This document shows, in pieces, positions 1-6,900 of a DNA stretch of 8,694 bases. Position numbers and translations under genes: made by a program. The stretch lies in NCBI GenBank assembly GCA_947388575.1, contig CANDSI010000031.1:1-8694 (forward strand), given 5' to 3'. Below the pieces are notes generated by a model that saw only the letters and a program-made list of their open reading frames with translations, did not search any database and had not been told where the DNA came from. Source of the DNA: an uncultured Mycoplasma sp. Its GTDB lineage: Bacteria > Bacillota_I > Bacilli_A > RF39 > UBA660. Numbering within the stretch: position 1 is the first letter of the stretch; each line of letters opens with the position of its first letter.

Positions 1-130
1 ACCTTCTATTTATATTATTTTTCATAAGTTGCATTTTACATTTTAACTAACTTTATAAATGATATTTATTACTTAAATACAATTTTGAATAAAAATTTTT
101 ATTTTAGCCCTAATTATAATTGGTGATATT

Positions 131-634
131 ATGAAAAAGATTATTATTATCTTATTTGGTCTAAGTTTATTGGTAATTTTTACTAAAAAAGAAAATGATA
201 TTATTATTCCTAATAATGCCATTAGATTTAGAGTGGTAGCTAATAGTGATTCTTTAGAAGACCAAAATGAAAAGTTAATTATTAAACAAAAAATAGAAAA
301 AGAAGTTTATAATCTTATTGGTAATGCTAATAGTTCTTTAGAAGTTAATAATATTTTGGAAAGTAATTTAGAAAATATTGATAATATTGTTAAAAGCTAT
401 AATATTCCTTATAATATAAATTATGGTAGTAATTATTTTCCAACTAAAAATTATAAAGGTGTAATGTATCCTGCGGGTAATTATGATTCTTTAGTTATTA
501 CCTTAGGTAAAGGCGCTGGTTCTAATTTTTGGTGCGTTTTATTCCCTCCTCTTTGTTTACTTGATAATGAAAAAGAAGATGTTGGAGAAGTTGAATATAA
601 ATTTTATGTAAAAAAACTCTTAGATAGGTTCTAA
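131..634 (+). CDS. spoIIR: Stage II sporulation protein R (forespore-to-mother-cell signal)
   Basis: SpoIIR is made in the forespore, exported into the intermembrane space, and triggers the SpoIIGA protease in the mother cell to process pro-sigma-E. Seen here: a short basic start (MKK) and one hydrophobic segment at about residues 4-18, which serves as signal peptide or anchor. Then comes the family signature IRFRVVANSDSLEDQ at 31-45, a charged helical middle, and the diagnostic C-terminal block GNYDSLVITLGKG...NFWCVLFPPLC at 116-142. At 167 aa it is shorter than the B. subtilis protein (about 224 aa); what is missing lies mainly after the conserved core, so it is probably a compact functional form. 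A GGTGAT ribosome-binding site sits at 122-127, just before the ATG. In B. subtilis the gene is transcribed by sigma-F; I cannot find a convincing sigma-F promoter in the 130 bases upstream. It is followed in the same direction by mntP. Confidence 0.93.
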   Translation: MKKIIIILFGLSLLVIFTKKENDIIIPNNAIRFRVVANSDSLEDQNEKLIIKQKIEKEVYNLIGNANSSLEVNNILESNLENIDNIVKSYNIPYNINYGSNYFPTKNYKGVMYPAGNYDSLVITLGKGAGSNFWCVLFPPLCLLDNEKEDVGEVEYKFYVKKLLDRF

Positions 635-640
635 TAATAT

Positions 641-670
641 AGCCCCCTAAATAAAATTTCTTAGGAGGCT
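641..670 (+). promoter_or_regulatory. Hairpin containing the mntP ribosome-binding site; possible spoIIR terminator
   Basis: Positions 641-650 (AGCCCCCTAA) pair with 661-670 (TTAGGAGGCT) as a 10-bp stem with one C/A mismatch (645 against 666) and a 10-nt loop. The right arm contains the AGGAGG Shine-Dalgarno (663-668), which lies 8 nt before the mntP ATG. The stem lies 6 nt after the spoIIR stop and is followed by TCTTTT, so it could also act as a weak terminator for spoIIR. The structure is read directly from the sequence; its regulatory role is inference. Confidence 0.6.
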
Positions 671-676
671 TCTTTT

Positions 677-1207
677 ATGCAAATACTTAGTATTCTTTTA
701 ATTGGAATTGCTCTTTCGATGGATACTTTCTCTTTATCTTTAAGTTTGGGAACTTTTAATATAACTAATAAACAAGCCCTTAAACTTTCTATAATTGTAG
801 GTATTATGCATTTTTTTATGCCTATTCTTGGAATGCTTTTAGGTGAAAAACTTATTAGTCTCTTTGAACTTCAATGTGACCTTTTACTTGGTGTTATTTT
901 ATTATTTATTGCTATTCAAATGATTGTAGACCTTATCAAACACGAAGAAAATTCTTTTAATCTTAATATAATTGGAATGTTTTTATTCGCTTTAGGTGTT
1001 AGTTTAGATAGCTTCTCGGTTGGTCTTGGAATAAAAGCGATAACTGAAAACATAAACTTAGCAACAAGTATTTTTGCAATCTGTAGCTTTATTTTTACTT
1101 TTACAGGTATTATGATTGGTAAATTTGCTAATAAATTTATTGGAACTTATGCTAGTATTTTGGGTGTCGTTATTTTACTTATTCTTGGAATAGTCCATAT
1201 ACTATAA
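677..1207 (+). CDS. mntP: MntP-type manganese efflux pump
   Basis: A 176-aa, very hydrophobic protein with about six membrane-spanning segments arranged as two related halves. This matches the MntP (DUF204) family, which exports excess Mn2+ from the cytoplasm. Each half carries the family's membrane-embedded acidic motif: SMDTFSLSLSLG with Asp16, and SLDSFSVGLGIKA with Asp111. These correspond to the two conserved aspartates of E. coli MntP. The segment GIMHFFMPILGM at 42-53 fits the conserved helix after the first loop. The length is close to the usual 180-190 aa. The related sporulation protein YtaF is an alternative, but the N-terminal ALSMDTF motif and the length favour MntP. The start is fixed by AGGAGG 8 nt upstream. 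Many mntP genes sit behind a yybP-ykoY Mn2+ riboswitch; there is no room for one in the 42-nt gap after spoIIR. The substrate is inferred from the family. Confidence 0.85.
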   Translation: MQILSILLIGIALSMDTFSLSLSLGTFNITNKQALKLSIIVGIMHFFMPILGMLLGEKLISLFELQCDLLLGVILLFIAIQMIVDLIKHEENSFNLNIIGMFLFALGVSLDSFSVGLGIKAITENINLATSIFAICSFIFTFTGIMIGKFANKFIGTYASILGVVILLILGIVHIL

Positions 1208-1221
1208 TCTTAAAACTATAA

Positions 1222-1268
1222 AAAAATTATTTCCCAGGAAATATTTTCTTGTTTGGGAAATAATTTTT
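1222..1268. terminator. Bidirectional rho-independent terminator between convergent mntP and metG
   Basis: Arms 1222-1236 (AAAAATTATTTCCCA) and 1254-1268 (TGGGAAATAATTTTT) are perfectly complementary over 15 bp with a 17-nt loop. The outer A/T pairs provide a U run on both strands. It begins 14 nt after the mntP stop and ends 2 nt from the metG stop, so it serves both convergent genes. It makes metG effectively monocistronic. Confidence 0.9.
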
Positions 1269-1270
1269 AT

Positions 1271-2800
1271 CTATTTTGTTTCAATTCTAGCAAATAGTAT
1301 TTTTGGCTCATTTAACTTATTGTTTATTTCTAGTTTGCCAAATTCATTTATTGAATCGTAACTTGTTTCATTAGTATTTAATTGCTCGAATATATTCTCA
1401 GATGTTGTTGGAATATATGGACTTAATAAAATTGCACATATTCTAATACTTTCTAATAAATTATATAGAACTGTTGCTAGTCTTTCTTTCTTAGATTCAT
1501 CTTTAGCTAAAATCCATGGTGTAGTATCATCAATATATTTATTACATTTCTTTAATACTTCCATTATTTCGTCAATTGCTTCATTAACTTTTAAATCATT
1601 CATTTTTTCTTCAACTATATCTTTAAGATTTAGTACACTATTAATTAGTTCGTTATCTAAATCTTCGGTTTCTTTAGGATTTAATATTTGGCCTTCAAAA
1701 TATTTGTGACTCATACTTATAGTTCTATTTACTAAATTTCCTAGTGTATTAGCTAAATCTGTATTTGTTCTCGTAATAAGGGCTTCTTCTGAAAAATTGC
1801 CATCACTTCCAAATGGTACTTCACGTAAGGCATAATATCTTACAGCATCTACACCATAACTTTCTATATATTCTCTTGGATCTTTATAATTTCCTAAGCT
1901 TTTAGATATTTTACCACCATTTATAATTAGCCAGCCATGACCAAATACTTGCTTTGGAAGTTCTAAATTTAAGGCCATTAATAAACAAGGCCAAATTATT
2001 GTATGAAATCTTACTATTTCTTTACCAACTAAATGTAAGTCTGCTGGCCAGTATTTTTGGAATTTTTCATTTGATTCATCAGGATAACCTAGTGAGGTTA
2101 TATAATTTGATAAAGCATCTACCCATACATAAACTATATGATTAGAATCAAAATCTACTGGTATTCCCCATTTAAATGAAGTTCTGGAAACACATAAGTC
2201 CTCTAATCCGGGTTTTATAAAGTTGTTTAACATTTCATTTTTGCGGGATATTGGAAGTATGAAGTCAGGATTTTTATCATAAAACTCAACTAATTTATCT
2301 TGGTATTTTGATAATTTGAAAAAATATGCTTCCTCACTTACCTCTTTTATTTCACGACCACAGTCAGGACATTTTCCTTCTATAAGCTGGCTTTCCGTCC
2401 AAAAAGATTCACATGGTACACAATATAATCCTTTATATTCTCCTTTATAAATATCGCCTTGGTCATATAGTTTTTTAAATATTTTTTGTACTGCATTTTC
2501 ATGTTCTTTGTCTGTTGTCCTAATAAAATAGTCATATGATATACCTAAAGATTGCCATAAATCTTTTGCATTTTCTATTATTTTATCTACATATTCTTTG
2601 GGTGTTACTCCCGCTTCTTTAGCTTTCTTTTCAATTTTTTCGCCGTGTTCGTCAGTTCCAGTTTGAAAAAATACATCATATCCTGTTAATCTTTTATATC
2701 TTGCGATAGCATCTGCGATTATTGTTGTGTAACAATGTCCAATATGAAAATCGGCACTTGGATAATATATTGGTGTTGTTATGTAATATTTTTTATTCAT
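1271..2800 (-). CDS. metG: Methionyl-tRNA synthetase, short form
   Basis: Charges tRNA-Met (initiator and elongator) with methionine in the cytoplasm; class I synthetase. Seen: HIGH signature at 19-22 within PSADFHIGHCYTT; a single zinc knuckle in the connective insertion with cysteine pairs C127/C130 and C144/C147; the motif GTDEHGEKIE at 48-57; KISKS at 297-301 as the KMSKS-loop equivalent; and an alpha-helical anticodon-binding domain over the last ~150 residues. At 509 aa it ends after this domain, so it lacks the C-terminal tRNA-binding (Trbp111-like) domain of longer forms such as the ~660-aa B. subtilis MetS. The stop sits 2 nt from the terminator, so this is a natural end and not a truncation. 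The ATG has AAGGAGG (2808-2814) 7 nt upstream. The gene is controlled by an upstream T-box leader with an AUG specifier, which independently supports methionine specificity. Unlike B. subtilis it is not followed by tatD. Confidence 0.97.
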   Translation of the reverse strand: MNKKYYITTPIYYPSADFHIGHCYTTIIADAIARYKRLTGYDVFFQTGTDEHGEKIEKKAKEAGVTPKEYVDKIIENAKDLWQSLGISYDYFIRTTDKEHENAVQKIFKKLYDQGDIYKGEYKGLYCVPCESFWTESQLIEGKCPDCGREIKEVSEEAYFFKLSKYQDKLVEFYDKNPDFILPISRKNEMLNNFIKPGLEDLCVSRTSFKWGIPVDFDSNHIVYVWVDALSNYITSLGYPDESNEKFQKYWPADLHLVGKEIVRFHTIIWPCLLMALNLELPKQVFGHGWLIINGGKISKSLGNYKDPREYIESYGVDAVRYYALREVPFGSDGNFSEEALITRTNTDLANTLGNLVNRTISMSHKYFEGQILNPKETEDLDNELINSVLNLKDIVEEKMNDLKVNEAIDEIMEVLKKCNKYIDDTTPWILAKDESKKERLATVLYNLLESIRICAILLSPYIPTTSENIFEQLNTNETSYDSINEFGKLEINNKLNEPKILFARIETK

Positions 2801-2809
2801 ATTTTCTCC

Positions 2810-3019
2810 TCCTTAAAAACAAATAAAAACCATAAATTAAGGACGCATAGTTTTGCGCGGTACCACCTTAATTCATGATTTTTTCATGCTCTCTTTCCTT
2901 AACGCGGATTAACGATTAAACTCCAGAATCATCTTCTATATTATTTAATATTCGTTTTCATCAACCACGAACTTTCTTAAATTAAAATAATATATACTCA
3001 TTCCTTCAACATTTAAGTT
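2810..3019 (-). promoter_or_regulatory. T-box leader of metG, AUG specifier
   Basis: A T-box senses uncharged tRNA through codon-anticodon pairing plus binding of the tRNA 3' end. Seen on the - strand: the T-box core AAGGTGGTACCGCG at 2869-2856. The antiterminator is built from TTAAGG (2871-2866) with CCTTAA (2842-2837), the 7-nt bulge TGGTACC (2865-2859) and a GCGC/GCGT upper helix (2858-2855 with 2846-2843). Stem I has a lower helix GGAAT/ATTCT, a GAGTA loop-E-like 5' side, and a long helix TATATTATTTTAA/TTAAATAATATA with one bulged T. The specifier loop GAAGATG places ATG at 2932-2930. The distal hairpin TTCGT/ACGAA follows, and CATGA/TCATG forms a small helix before the T-box. The U runs at 2829-2825 and 2819-2815 could end a terminator whose stem is CATGAATTAAGG (2877-2866) with CCTTAATTTATG (2842-2831). 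The switching arm can also pair with the Shine-Dalgarno (see findings). Confidence 0.95.
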
Positions 3020-3025
3020 GAGTTA

Positions 3026-3055
3026 ATTATATTATAACTAATTAATAATTGTCAA
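3026..3055 (-). promoter_or_regulatory. Sigma-A promoter of metG
   Basis: On the - strand a perfect TTGACA (3055-3050) is followed after 18 nt by a perfect TATAAT (3031-3026), giving a start site near 3019 and a leader of about 220 nt containing the T-box. A second, overlapping TATAAT (3036-3031) would have only a 13-nt spacer and is less likely. Confidence 0.85.
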
Positions 3056-3062
3056 GATTTTA

Positions 3063-3091
3063 TTTAATTAATTTTAAATTTATGTTATAAT
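3063..3091 (+). promoter_or_regulatory. Extended -10 promoter of the 86-aa gene
   Basis: The extended -10 element TGTTATAAT lies at 3083-3091 (TATAAT at 3086-3091). A poor -35 candidate, TTTAAT, lies at 3063-3068 with 17-nt spacing. The predicted start near 3099 leaves a leader of only about 12 nt, so the AAGGAG site would be at the very 5' end of the message. The -35 regions of this promoter and the divergent metG promoter are only 7 nt apart, so polymerase binding at the two sites probably interferes. Confidence 0.65.
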
Positions 3092-3110
3092 GTTTTTTAA
3101 GGAGAAAGTT

Positions 3111-3371
3111 ATGAATAGTTTTGAAAGTAATCTAGTTGCTATTGCAGAGCTTAAAGATGTATTAATTAATATGATACAAAATAATACTGATTCGCAATCT
3201 CTTGAGGAGCAAATTCTTATCGGAGAAGCAATTGGTATTTTATGCGCCGCTAGTACTGATATAAATTTAGTTGATTTTGAAGGTGTTTTAATTAATCCTT
3301 TATATGTAGATAGATACAAAGAATTAATGTTAAAAATCAATTCATTATCATGTAAAAACAAAAGAAATTAG
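3111..3371 (+). CDS. Small protein of unknown function, 86 aa
   Basis: I do not recognise this protein. It starts MNSFESNLVAIAELKDVLINM and is predicted mostly helical: an acidic/hydrophobic N-terminal helix (about 1-22), a second helical stretch around EEQILIGEAIGILCAAS (33-49), a short segment with DFEGVLINPLYV, then a charged helix YKELMLKINSL and a basic tail (CKNKRN). There is no signal peptide, membrane helix or paired metal-binding cysteines (only two Cys in total). The start is ATG 3111 because AAGGAG (3099-3104) lies 6 nt before it. An in-frame ATG at 3090 overlaps the -10 box and has no ribosome-binding site. The gene has its own promoter and a terminator that overlaps its stop, so it is a stand-alone unit, divergent from metG and convergent with spoVT. 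It is not Fin (YabK), which carries zinc-binding cysteines. No function is proposed. Confidence 0.75.
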   Translation: MNSFESNLVAIAELKDVLINMIQNNTDSQSLEEQILIGEAIGILCAASTDINLVDFEGVLINPLYVDRYKELMLKINSLSCKNKRN

Positions 3372-3400
3372 TAAGTTTTGAAACATAAACTTACTTTTTT
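3370..3400. terminator. Terminator of the 86-aa gene, probably shared with convergent spoVT
   Basis: AGTAAGTTT (3370-3378) pairs perfectly with AAACTTACT (3387-3395), 8-nt loop, followed by a T run to 3400. The stem begins inside the TAG stop of the small gene. The run of A and T on the other side (minus-strand TAATTTCTTTTG) gives a weaker U-rich tail for spoVT transcripts coming the other way, whose stop is at 3399-3401. Confidence 0.85.
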
Positions 3401-3911
3401 ATATGTCAAGTTTCTTTGAAAAAATACTTGCTACTAATTTACCAATACTAGCTTCATTTGTTAAGTTCTCTTCACTATATAATATTACTAAACCAATACT
3501 ATCATTTAGGGAAATTATTGGTATAAATACAAAGTTTCCAGATATTTCAATATTTTCAAATACTATGGTTTTATTTCCTTCTAATACTTCTCTTTCTTCA
3601 ATTATATTTATAAATTCTTGAGGAAGACTTTTATTTATTAATTCTTCTTTAAAACCACTTTCTGATATAACTTTTTCTCTATCTGTTATCATAATTTTAT
3701 AATTAAATTCACTATTTATTAATTCACATAAAGAATTTGCTAAATCTGTACTTGTGCTCATTCGATAATATTTTTTTAAAATAATACTATCACTATCTGT
3801 GAATATCTCTACATTTTCGCCATCTCTTATTCCTAAGTTTCTTCTTATCTCTTTTGGTATTACTATTCTCCCTAATTCATCTATTCTTCTTATTACTCCA
3901 GTAGATTTCAA
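3399..3911 (-). CDS. spoVT: Stage V sporulation protein T (forespore AbrB-family regulator)
   Basis: SpoVT is a DNA-binding tetramer that activates or represses sigma-G-dependent genes in the forespore. Seen: an N-terminal AbrB-type swapped-hairpin domain, KSTGVIRRIDELGRIVIPKEIRRNLGI at residues 2-28, nearly identical in pattern to B. subtilis SpoVT. Then a linker and a GAF-like domain (about 55-170), with FVFIPIISLNDSIGLVILYS near its end. I place the start at TTG 3911, giving 170 aa, not at the in-frame ATG at 3926. The TTG aligns with the family N-terminus (MKATG in B. subtilis), GGAG (3924-3921) lies 9 nt before it, and the ATG has no ribosome-binding site of its own. The gene follows mfd as in B. 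subtilis. A sigma-G-like promoter upstream fits known control of spoVT. Confidence 0.93.
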   Translation of the reverse strand: MKSTGVIRRIDELGRIVIPKEIRRNLGIRDGENVEIFTDSDSIILKKYYRMSTSTDLANSLCELINSEFNYKIMITDREKVISESGFKEELINKSLPQEFINIIEEREVLEGNKTIVFENIEISGNFVFIPIISLNDSIGLVILYSEENLTNEASIGKLVASIFSKKLDI

Positions 3912-3935
3912 GGAACACAACTCCATTTCTAATAT

Positions 3936-3964
3936 TAATATAAACTGCTTAGAGTTTTTTATAC
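3936..3964 (-). promoter_or_regulatory. Possible sigma-G-type promoter of spoVT
   Basis: On the - strand GTATA (3964-3960), 17 nt, then TATATTA (3942-3936), resembling the forespore consensus (GNATA ... CATANTA). Start of transcription would fall near 3929, about 18 nt before the TTG start and just upstream of the GGAG site. In B. subtilis spoVT is read by sigma-G, which supports the idea. In DNA this AT-rich such a match can arise by chance. Confidence 0.45.
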
Positions 3965-3965
3965 T

Positions 3966-3985
3966 AAAAAAAGAGCTTAGGTTCT
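3966..3985 (-). terminator. Weak possible terminator after mfd
   Basis: On the - strand AGAAC (3985-3981) can pair with GCTCT (3976-3972) with one A/C mismatch and a 4-nt loop, followed by seven T (3972-3966). The stem is short and imperfect, so read-through from mfd into spoVT is likely. Confidence 0.3.
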
Positions 3986-3996
3986 AATTATTTTAT

Positions 3997-6900
3997 CTAT
4001 AAATAAGATTTTATAAGTTCTAATAATGGGACAAATGTATAGAGAAAATGCTTATCATTTGATTTAATCATTAAAGATATTTTTATTCTTTTGTTTTGAT
4101 ATTTGAATTTTAAATTAGAATTTATGTTATAACTTTCTAAAAATAGTTTATCGGCTTTTAAATTGTTAGAAATATCCTCTGGTAATTCTAATTCAACAAA
4201 GTTTCTTGTTTGGGTAACTCTTTTAATATTTAGCGAACTTGCTAATTTTTCAAACCATTCTTCATACATATATATTATTAAACTTTCATCTACTTTACCA
4301 AATCTATCCTCTAATTCGGATTTGATTTGTTCTAATGTTTCTTTAGATTCTATTTCATTTATCTTATTGTGTATTTCTATTTTTATTTCATCATCTTTAA
4401 CATAATCATCACTTATATGTGTACTTACATTAATTAGGGCAGTTGGTGATTCATCATTATTTATTTCTTCACCTTTAAGTTTCTTCATTTCTTCTTCAAT
4501 CATCTGCATATATAGATTTATACCAACTGAATCAACAAAACCAGCTTGTTCACTTCCTAAAATATCGCCTGCTCCTCTAATAGATAAATCTCGCATAGCT
4601 ATTCGATATCCACTTCCGAGTTCTGTAAATTCTTTGATAGCTTCTAGACGTTTTATTGCTATATCATTTAACATTTTACTCTTGTTATATAAAAGATAAG
4701 CATATGCTATTTTATTTGATCTACCAACTCTTCCGCGTATTTGGTATAATTGAGATAATCCAAAATGGTCAGCATTATATATAATTAATGTATTAGCATT
4801 TGGTATGTCAATACCTGTTTCAATAATGGTTGTACAGACTAAAATGTCATATTTGTAATCAATAAAGTCTTCCATTATGTTTTCTAATTCTTGTTTTGTC
4901 ATTCTGCCATGAGCTGTTATTATTCTGGCTTCAGGTACTAATTTTTTTAGTTTTGAACTTATACTTTCTAATTCATTAATGTTATTATAAAGGACAAATA
5001 TCTGACCACTTCTTGATAACTCTTTATAAATAGCATCTTTAACTATTAAATCTTGTTCCTCTAATACATAAGTCTGTATAGGATATCTATTTACTGGTGC
5101 GGTATCTATTACTGATAAATCTCTTAAACCAGACATAGCCATTTTTAAAGTTCTTGGTATAGGGGTTGCTGATAAAGTTAAAACATTTACGTCATTTTTA
5201 TATTGTTTTATTTTCTCTTTATGAGTTACTCCAAAACGTTGCTCTTCATCTACTACTAATAATCCTAATTTTTTGAATTTTATATCATCACTTAATAAGC
5301 GATGAGTTCCAAATACAATATCAATAGTTCCTTCTTCTAAACCTTTTAATATTCTTTTGGTGTCTTTTGTACTAGTAAACCTATTTAATAGCTCAATATT
5401 TAAAGGATAATCTTTAAATCTTTCTATCGCACTTGTATATTGTTGCTTAGATAAAATAGTCGTTGGACATAAATAAAATACTTGTTTATTATTGACTACC
5501 GTTTTGAACATCGCTCGAAAAGCAACTTCAGTTTTACCAAAACCTACATCACCACATAATAATCTATCCATAGGTACTTGACTAATTAAATCTTTATCAA
5601 TTTCATTTATAGCTTTTTCTTGGTCTCTAGTTGGAGTATATGCAAAAGATGCGGCAAAATCTTGTTCCAATTCATTTGTTACATATTTTTCTCCTTGTAA
5701 TGCTTTTCTTGCAGCATATAAATTTAATAACTCTTCTGATATGTCTTTTATTTTTCGTTCTACTGCTCTTTTGGTTTTAGCCCAAGTTGTTGAATTTAAT
5801 TTATTTATTTTAGGTTTTAATCCGTCTTTACTAGCATACTTTAAGATTGTATTCATTTTCTCTACAGGAACATAAACTTTGTCATTACCCTCATATAATA
5901 TTTCTATATAATCTTTTTGTAAGCCATTTTGAGTAAGTGTTTTAATTCCATTATATATGCCTATTCCATGAGCCATATGAACAACATAATCACCTAAATT
6001 TAAAGCATTTAAGTCTTTTATCTTTCGACCTATTTTATAAGAATTTTTGTATTTTATTTCATTTGTTCTGGTTTCTTCAATATCATTTGCACTTATTATA
6101 ACCTTTTTATCTATTATAAAGCCTTTTGTTAGACTCTTTGGTTCAACTTTGTGGGGAACATTTATTAATTCTTTTATTTGTTTTCTTTGATTCTCTTTGG
6201 GTAGAAAAAAAGTTATTTCATAGCCTAAGCGATGCCACGAGTCACATTGTTCTTGTAATTTTTCAAAATTAGAACGGAAATTTGGTATTTCCTTACTTTC
6301 AATATTTAAAACGTCTTTAGTCTCTAATTTACTATTCAAAAAATTTATATATATATTATATTTCGGATTTATTTCATCAAGTGAAAACATAAATCTTGTA
6401 TCACTGGGAAAATTTTTTGCTACACGAAATTCAAACATCTCTTCTTCTAGTTTTAAATAAGCTGCTTTTATTCTACTTTCATCAATTGTTACTACTATCG
6501 CATTACCTGCATAATCATATAATGAAGATTTATTCTCAGTTTTAATCTCGCCATTATTTATTAAAGTTATTTCAGCAGTTGTACTTAAAGACATCTGAGT
6601 GTTTTCATCAAAATATCTAATGGATTCAATAGTATTTCCAAAGAATTCTAATCTTATTGGATGCTCACTTAAAGTAATAAATATGTCTATTACAAAGCCT
6701 CTTACTGCATATTCACCCGTACTTGTTACGATTGTATCTCTTTTATAGCCTAATTCTTCTAATATTTCAATTAACTTTTCACGATTAATATCCATATCTT
6801 TTTTTAATTTAATATTTAATTTATTCTGAACTTTTGTGTCTGTTAAATACTTTAAGTATCCCATTAAATTAGTTATTATTATTCCTTTTTGACTTTTAAT

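Noticed and set aside
1..130. Promoter for spoIIR: TTGAAT at 85-90 and TATAAT at 115-120, or a TGAATA-type forespore element
   Set aside because: The TTGAAT/TATAAT spacing is 24 nt and the TATAAT is only 10 nt from the ATG, so it is not usable. I could not find the GG-containing sigma-F -10 element. The 10-nt palindrome at 112-121 is expected by chance in DNA this AT-rich. No feature is supported in these bases.
635..676. yybP-ykoY manganese riboswitch upstream of mntP
   Set aside because: The gap is only 42 nt and contains none of the riboswitch helices; only the single hairpin is present.
677..1207. Sporulation membrane protein YtaF as the identity of this gene
   Set aside because: YtaF is a relative, but the length, the ALSMDTF start and the SLDSFSVGLG second half match MntP better. 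Not fully excluded without a tree.
3090..3110. An upstream in-frame ATG (3090) for the small gene
   Set aside because: It overlaps the -10 box and has no ribosome-binding site, while ATG 3111 has AAGGAG at the right distance.
3080..3361. A 93-codon open frame on the - strand opposite the 86-aa gene
   Set aside because: It overlaps the better-supported + strand gene almost completely, has no ribosome-binding site and shows no recognisable protein features.
3930..3990. Repeated GCTTAG and runs of A and T between mfd and spoVT as a special structure
   Set aside because: The repeats are short, and the runs of A and T pair only as weak A/T helices; a weak terminator and a promoter explain the interval well enough.
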